DNA of 64,000 nucleotides, taken from contig NC_088775.1 of the NCBI RefSeq assembly GCF_954871325.1, positions 86,963,561 to 87,027,560 of the forward strand. The letters run 5' to 3'. This DNA is from Gordionus sp. m RMFG-2023. Taxonomy: Eukaryota > Nematomorpha > Gordioida > Chordodea > Parachordodidae. Below are positions 51,901-60,900 of the stretch, piece by piece (within the stretch, counting starts at the first letter, position 1; every line of letters begins with the position of its first letter). A model generated the notes under the pieces. It had not been told where the DNA came from, made no database searches, and was given only the letters and a program-made list of their open reading frames with translations. The position numbers were made by a program, and so were the translations under genes.

Positions 51901-54900
51901 CTATATTGATAGAACTCTTTCAACTGGTTCTATGTGATACAGAGTCGAGATTTTCTAGAACATTCCTCCAAGAAAAAAAAAACCTTTTTAGAACATAAAA
52001 TTAGTTTGTTTCTATATGCCATATTAATTTTTTTTTTAAATTCTTCGAATAAGGTTTGTGGTGACAGGCGGTAATGTTAATATTGCTTTATTTTAGGCTG
52101 ACCTTATACTTTACTTAAATAATAAAGATTTTTATGGGAAGTTAGTATTATTTAAAATGTGCAACAATTAAGAAACTTTTTAATGCAATCTTACCATCTT
52201 CAGCACCCGTCAAAAAAGATTGTTTTATTCTACCCAACTAATTAATTTTAATTAAAAGTTTAGTTCTCATTTAAAAGGAACTAATTTATTATTCTTAATT
52301 ATTTTATAATTTGACTTATAATATAAATTAAATTTGTGTAATTTATACATTTCTATGTTAAAATTATCGTGGTAATAATTTAGCGTGTTTGTCGTAGGAG
52401 TGAATAATTGTGTTGATTTTGACAATTATCGTTAAAGTAAAGTCCCATTGAAAATATAATTTACAATGTATATCGTTACTTATTTGCCAAAATTATTATT
52501 TTTTAAATAGTTACTTCTTAAAAATAACTTTTTCAATAACACTATAAAAATTTGGTTTTACTCTTTTTTTAAAAAAAAAAAATATTTGGTGAATTAATAC
52601 CATATCAAATCAACCAAGGTTTCAACCCGATCCCCTTTAATTTTTCTTAAATTTTGTATACTGGTAGTATATACTATAACTAAGAAAAAAATGAAATTTT
52701 ACCTTCCAACACTGTTTACCCGCTAAGATAGTGCCGAAAGCGCGGAAAAATGGTACATTTTTGACAAAATGCACCTCATTTATTTTCAAATATCTCAAGA
52801 AATAATTAAGTTAGAAAAATAATTTAAATTTTATTTTGTAGCTTAATAAAAGTTCTTTGAAATGACATAAAAATAAATATAATGGACATTTTATTAATAT
52901 CGAAAACCTGATGTGTTTTTTTGTAGATAGATATCACACTGCTTTATATTTGAACAAAATTCTAGACTGGGATGAACATGGGTTTAGGATCTTTATATGG
53001 CTAAAATTGAACAAAATTAACATTAATATCATCATATTTTAATTAAATGAATAGTTATGAAATAATGATAATAAATTATATCTAAATGACAGGCCCTTAC
53101 TTTTTTTTATCTTTATCAAAATTTTTGAGAAGTCGCTGGAATAATGAGCTTTGTTTAACACTTTAGTTAAATTTTGTCTTGAAGTTACTTGACAAAATAA
53201 TTCTAAACATAATATAACTTAATTCTCAAATTGCATTACATATAATACAATCAAAAATTTATAATTAGAATATATCATATATTATAATCATCCAAGGATA
53301 TTTAATAAATTATGATTTTTGTTTCGTCTAGGGGAATAAAAGCTTGGAACTTTGTGTTCCAGAAATTCTCTTTGCTCTCAAAAATCTGCTTTCAAGATGA
53401 CTTTCTATGTTCATACATTCATTATTGCTCACAAATATATAATTTACCCCGTAGATATTATTTCTTGCATAGTTAAATAAATATATTGTTGTGAATATGT
53501 GATGTTCATATATAATATATTAAGCCTTTCTTTTAAATTTGAATATATTGGGGAAAAATTTATTGTTGAATTTCAATTTTGGTAATTTTATGCTAAATAA
53601 AATATTTAAAATTATTTTGTCAAGTAATTTTAATTTCGAGATAAAATTTAACTAAAGTTTTAAACAGCTCATTATCTCAGCCACCTCACAAATTTTTTTT
53701 ATAAAGATAAAAAAAAAATAAGGGCCTATCATTTAGACATAATTTTTAAATTAACATTATTTCATAACTATTCATAAAATTAAATTATGATGATTTTAAT
53801 GTTAAATTTGTTCAATTTTAGCCATACAAAGAGTGATAACTCCTAAACCCATGTTCATCCCAGTCTAGAATTTGTACAAATATAAAACAGTGTGATATCT
53901 ATCTACAAAAAAAAAATTTTGGAAAAAAAAATACCTCTTTCTTCTATGGCCATTTCCGGTTATACACATCCGGTTTTCGATATTAATAAAAGGTCCATCA
54001 TATTTAATGTCATTTTAAAGAACTTTTATTAAGCTACAAAATAAAATTTAAATTATTTTTTTAACTTAATTATTTCTCGAGATATATGAAAATAAATGAG
54101 GTGCATTTTGTCAAAAATATACTATTTTCCGCGCTTTAAACGGCCATATCTTAGCGGGTAAACAGTGTTGGAAGGTAAAATTTTGTTTTTTTTCTTAGTT
54201 ATAGTATATACTACCAGTATACAAAATTTAAGAAAAATTGAAGTGGGTCGGGTTGAAAATCCACTTTTTTTGTTGATTTGATATGGAATTCACCATTTAT
54301 ATATTTGCAATATTGTGTTAAAGAATCTTACATTTTAATTTAATTCAAATTTAAAGTTTTACCCATACTGGTTTTCATTTCTGTATCTTCTTCCTTAGCT
54401 CCATCCATCTTGTCAATTTTTGCAAGTTTCCGCAATTCTTTATAAGGTTTTTATCATGTTTTTTTTCCACAAATTTTTTTTTAGAAATTGATAATTATTA
54501 CATTTTTTAGCAATGAAAGCAGCACAATTTATGGATAATAAATTTAATGAATATATTTTCTACCATCTCTAGCCATTGGTGATATAGTAACCCCAGACTC
54601 ATCTAGGATGCCAATGAGTTTTTCTCTCACCATTGCCATGTCTTCCGGAGTTAATTTCGCTGCCTTTGCTTTTAGCATTGCTTTCTGCTCAGGCGTTAAC
54701 GCTGCGACCTTTTTCTTTAAATTAGCCACATCCGAAGAATTAAATGTCTTAATTTTTTCAATCAGGGCTAGTAATTCGGGGGATTTTATATCCATCATCA
54801 TACCTGTTTTTTTTTGATCAAGATAATAAATGATTCAAAACTAGTTTTATAAAATATAAAAATCTAATTAATAATGGGTATCCGAGCCTCTGCTTAATTA

Positions 54901-57900
54901 ATAAATAGGCCATCTATACTTAAATAAGAAATAGATCATTAATAGACTCTTTTAAATATATCTTGTACTCAAAACTTTACTCCGCGTAGGATGCTTACCA
55001 TTTGCGAAATTTTAAAGGTATGTTCTTAAATTTTGATTTTTGACTAATTGATTTTTATTTTTTTTAATCTGATTTTTTTAAAACCTAACTATACTCAACT
55101 AGCGTTAGAATAGCGTAGCTAGCTATGCAAGCTATAATCAACTAATTGTGTAACATTTGATTATTATCATATCAACTATAAATCTTTATTATCATATAGT
55201 TTCAATGAGATATAGCAACACAATACTTCTTCAATTATTAAAATAAAAAATAGATTTCTTAGTAAAAATACTTTTAAATTATGAATTTGATGTGTAATAC
55301 CAACATACTTTTATCTGATGATGACATTTTCCCGGATTTTGCTGCTTTCAACTTAGATAATTCTAAATTTGTTTTATATAATCATTGAATGCATTTAAAA
55401 TTATATATATATTTTTTTTAAATGGCTACACAAATTGTTAATCATTTATCTTCATTACCGGTTATTTTATTTCTGGAATGACTAAAATTCTATATACCAA
55501 ATATTTTTGTTTATTAAAATATTGGAGGTATTATTTTTATAATTTGGAAGAACATCATAATTACAATAAAAGAATATTCATATAAAAATTCTTAAGTTTC
55601 AAAACATTAAGCTCTGACACTTAAAATCTCCAGAAAATCAGAAAAACATTTGATCTTGCCTCAGAATTTTAAATTTATATATAATAAAAAATACGTTATT
55701 AAACCTTTCTGGAATTTTGGTGATAAGGTTATACCGCTTTTTTCTTTTAGTTTATTCAAGGCCTCCAAATCTGCGTTATTGAGCTTTGAGACCTTGGCTT
55801 TCAGATCAGCTTTCTGTTCTGGGCTGAGCATGGCTATTTTTTTCTGAATAGCCGCCGCATTCGATGCATTTACGCTTTTCAGCTTCTTTAATAATGCTTC
55901 GAATTCTGGCGAATGTACGGAGTCTTTAACTTCTCGTTTACTCATAGACTTTACAGCGGCTAAATGAAAATGTTAAATTATTACTTTCATTTATACATAT
56001 TTAAAGAATTTAGGATCAAATAAATGCTAAATATTTAAAATTATCAATTTATTGATATTGTCTCCACCCTAGCACGTTAGAATAGAAATTTTAACCAATA
56101 ATTATTGTGGATTTATTACTTAAAATTACCAAGGTATTCCGTAACAAACACTTAAATTTTTCCTAAACTCAAAGCCAATCATCTAAGTTCGTCTAAGTTT
56201 TCTTTAAACTTAAATAGATCTCTTACGGCGGGCATAAATGGCTCGAAGCACTTCCAAGCCAAAATTTAGATAATCTTTTAACCAATGACTAACTAAGAGT
56301 TACTATAGGCTTTAGACTAGGATGCTGACACATTCACACTCTTGCCACTAATGCAGCCTACCCGTTCGTTCAACCTAACGCCAGACATGGTCTAAACTGC
56401 ATCTGGAGTCAAGGACGCCATCTCCGGCATAAAGCAATTAATAAAATCATACATAATGCTTTTAATAAGGCTAAAATACCCAACATCCTTGAACCTACCA
56501 TCCATTACAAGACGGCCTTAGACCCGACGGCTTAACCAGGGTCCAATGGGAAATCCCTTATTTGGGATGCAACCTGCGTATCATCTTTTCCTTCATCAAT
56601 TAACACATACCCTCTTACTTGTGGGGAAAATAAAAAAATTAATAAATACTCAAAATTAAATAACTTTATATTTCAGCCAATAGTCATTTCAACTAACGGT
56701 AACTTTTCACAGTCTACATATTTTTTTTAAAAAACTTTATCTCGAAAAATTTTCAGCATAACAAACGTAAACCGCGAATCTTTATTTCTTAAACAAAAAC
56801 TTCAATTAGAAATTTTTAAACACAATTATACCTGCTTTTTAGGTACATTTTCATTATAAAATTAATCTTTTTTTAGAGCTTTCGATACTTTTAATATATA
56901 TTTTAATTTAGTCATTTTACAAATTTTTACATATTTTTATATAGTTGTAATTGCAATAATAAGTTAAACACCAATATATTGTTTTTACTGTTCATATTTC
57001 TTTATTGGTAAATTTGCATTATAAATATATATATCAGAGACCTGCAGGCCCGGCCCTAAGCCCGGCCCGGCCGTATTTTAAATTTTTTAAATATACCCGG
57101 GCCGGGCTGGCCTAAAAATTTTTTTTATAAACATATCCATGCCGGGCCGAGCCTAAAAAATTAATTTTTTAATATATCCGGGCCGGGCCTAAGATTGTTA
57201 AACCCGGGTCGGGCCGGACCGGGCCTTAATATTTTTTATAAAATTTTTTACATTATGAGTTAATGGTTATAAGATTATATTATATTATAGTTATGATTAA
57301 TATTATATTGGGTGATGGTTAACACTACCTAACACCCACAGATCGATCTAATTATTAATTTCCTGCAAATTTATTCAAAGTATTAATATATTTTTTTATA
57401 ATTCATATCTAAATTTTTACAGCATATTTTACCAAAACATTCAAATAAAGGAATATCTTAAATAAGCCCCAATATTCAAGTATATATTTTTTTATAATTT
57501 ATATCTAAATTTTTAGAATATTTACCAAAACAATCAAATAAAGGAATATCATGGCACAAAATACTAATGATATAATTAATAAAATTATAAATAATATTTA
57601 TTCTTTTAGAAATACAAATAATAGGCTAAATTTAACATCATCATACATGAAAATAAAAATAACATTGGCTACCGTACAATGTAAGAATTGTTCAAGTATA
57701 TTATCTTAGTATTATAAACATGGTACATCACATTTAAAAATACATAAATGTTATGGTAAATCCATGAAAATTAATAAAAAAAATTTTACACCTGAAAAAC
57801 CAACCTATAAATGTAATATAAAATATTTAAAAGAAAAATTTATAGATCATTCCTTAACACTTTGCGCAAAAGATATTAGACCTTTCGAAATGATAGCTGG

Positions 57901-60900
57901 GAATGGGTTTCTTGAATTTAGCCAGGCTCTAGTCGATGTTGGGGCAAAGTATGGTAAAATAGAAATCAACTTATTGATTTCACATCCCACCACTCTATCA
58001 CGCCACCTTAAAGAAAAATATAATAAAATAAGAAACATTTTGGTTGATAGTATTGCCCCAGTAATCAAGAATCGATTTATGGCTGCTTCCACTAATATAT
58101 GGTGCGATGACCATAAAAAGAACTCGTTTATAACAGTTAACATGCACTAGATGACAGGAAGTTAGTGAAGAGAAACCTATTTACCGCTAAATTTAAAGAA
58201 GTGTCAAAGACTAGCAAAGTAGTTGAGGATGAACTATTAAAAAAAGCATTTTTTAATTTTATTTTCATTTTATTTCTCTTTTTCTCTGTCCCAAATTCAA
58301 GCAATTACGTATGTTGTCGACATATCGCAAGATGAAGGAAAACTATATAAAAGATTATATTAAATTACAAGAGGCTCAGGAAGTAAATAAAATACCATCG
58401 ACCAGTCAAATTACGACTGTTGTTAAACAAACTGAATTGTTTTATGACAAATGGGGCGATGGTAATTCTGGTAATATGTCAATATCCGATGATGAATATT
58501 ATAATTACATAAATAAAATAGATGAAACATTTAAGGTGGATAATTTGTTAGAGTGGTGGGCGGCTCATCAAAGCTTATTTCCAATTTTAGCAAAATTGGC
58601 AAATGGGAGAATTCTTGAAGAAAGAAGAAATAATCTTCAACCTGAAAAGGTAGATATGCTTCTCTTTCTTCATGATAATTTGTGAATTTTTAATATCTTT
58701 TTTGAGTATAGGGTTTCGTCAATCATGCTGGTTTTTTACTTTGCAAACTGTCAAATATTATTGCATTTATTATATTTTACCTTGAGTCATGAAAGTTTTT
58801 AATTCAACATTTTTCATTATTTTTTTTTACAATATTATATAATACAATTATCTTCTTTTGTTAAAAATTTATATTATAAAATAAATTATATTAATATTGT
58901 GCAATTTATTTAATTTATATTAAATATAAACTAAAAGTATACCAAAATATTCATTTAATGCCAATTATTACATATAAATAGAAAAATCTAATTCTTAATC
59001 TTTCTAATAATATGATATACATAATCGGAAAATATATATATATATTAGATATTTAAAACATATTTGTTTAATTATAACGAAAAATATTTTTTTGTGGTTA
59101 AAATCTAAATATAGTTGCGATGCAAGATATAAATAAAATTAACAAAACAGTTTTTAATATATAAAATATAATTAACTATATTTGATAAACTAGGAGGGAA
59201 ATGGGAGTGTTTCGAAGAAACATTTGTAGTTCCCCTTTAGGATTTCAAAGGCTTTTTGTTTAAGAGATAGGGACTCGTTTTTAACCCCTGTCCTTAACGA
59301 AATTCTTCTACCCAATTGATTTAAGAACTTTAGGGATTGGGGATCGGGGTTTCCAAGGAATTAGATTATATTTTAAAAATACTATTTATTATACATGCAT
59401 TTTTTTAAATAGCGATTTATTTTTATTTTATAAATTAAATAGTAAATTAAATACAATATTCTCAAAATATTTTCCATTTTTATAAATTAAATATTAGTTT
59501 TATTTTTTTTAAATGCAATATAAAATATATTATATGCTCAAAATATTATTATTTTTATGAATATTAATTTTATTTTTATAAATGCAATATAAAATATATT
59601 ATATGCTCAAAATATCCATTTTTATAAATAACAGTTTTATTTATAAATTCAATATAATATTCTCAAAATATTAGCTTATTACATGTATTTTTTAAATAAT
59701 AAGCGATAATACTTGCTGAAAAATATGGTAAAATACCTCATAGGTGAATTTTTATATATAACAGGTCGAATATAATTTTAAAAAATTCCGAGCCGGGCCT
59801 GAAATTTTTTTTTTAAAAAATATCCGGGCGGGGCCTTAAATTTTTAAATCCGGGCCGGGCCGTGCAAATGGTGCCTCTGCAGGTCTCTGATATATATTTC
59901 TAAAAAAACATACTATATTTGATCATATATCCATAATGAATGTAAAATATGATGTATAAAATATAAAATGTTTGAAAAATAAAATCGCTTAGAATAATGG
60001 CGCATGGCAAAATAGTAAGTATATTTATTTATATTTAAAATAGAAGCTACAAACGTTTTACACGGGATCGCAAAAGAAGCATATAATAAAAATATTAATA
60101 ATAATCTATGGAACGGTTGAATTGAGCCCTATATTGGTCGAACTCTTTCAACTGGTTCTATGTGATACAGAGTCGAGATTTTCTAGAACATTCCTCCAAG
60201 AAAAAAAAAACCTTTTTAGAACATAAAATTAGTTTGTTTCTATATGCCATATTAATTTTTTTTTTAAATTCTTCGAATAAGGTTTGTGGTGACAGGCGGT
60301 AATGTTAATATTGCTTTATTTTAGGCTGACCTTATACTTTACTTAAATAATAAAGATTTTTATGGGGAAGTTAATATTATTTAAAATGTGCAACAATTAA
60401 GAAACTTTTTAATGCAATCTTCCCATCTTCAGCACCCGTCAAAAAAGATTGTTTTATTCTACCCAACTAATTAATTTTAATTAAAAGTTTAGTTGTCATT
60501 TAAAAGGAACTAATTTATTATTCTTAATTATTTTATAATTTGACTTATAATATAAATTAAATTTGTGTAATTTATACATTTCTATGTTAAAATTATCGTG
60601 GTAATAATTTAGGGTGTTTGTCGTAGGAGTGAATAATTGTGTTGATTGTGACAATTATCGTTAAAGTAAAGTCCCATTGAAAATATAATTTACAATGTAT
60701 ATTGTTACTTATTTGCCAAAATTATTATTTTTTAAATAGTTACTTCTTAAAAATAACTTTTTCGACAACACTATAAAAATTTGATTTACTCTTTTTTTTA
60801 AAAAAAGAAATGTTTGGTGAATTAATTCCATATCAAATCAACCAAAGTTTCAACCCGACTGCCTTCAATTTTTCTTATATTTTGTATACTGGTAGTAATA

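Larger units (their letters stand above)
51641..56990. repeat. Duplicated block c (D-C-B-A)
   Basis: As block b, but with a long-inverted-repeat element (52588-54294) just 3' of exon D on the reading strand. Contains exons D, C, B, A and the LINE fragment at 56228-56880. Confidence 0.8.
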
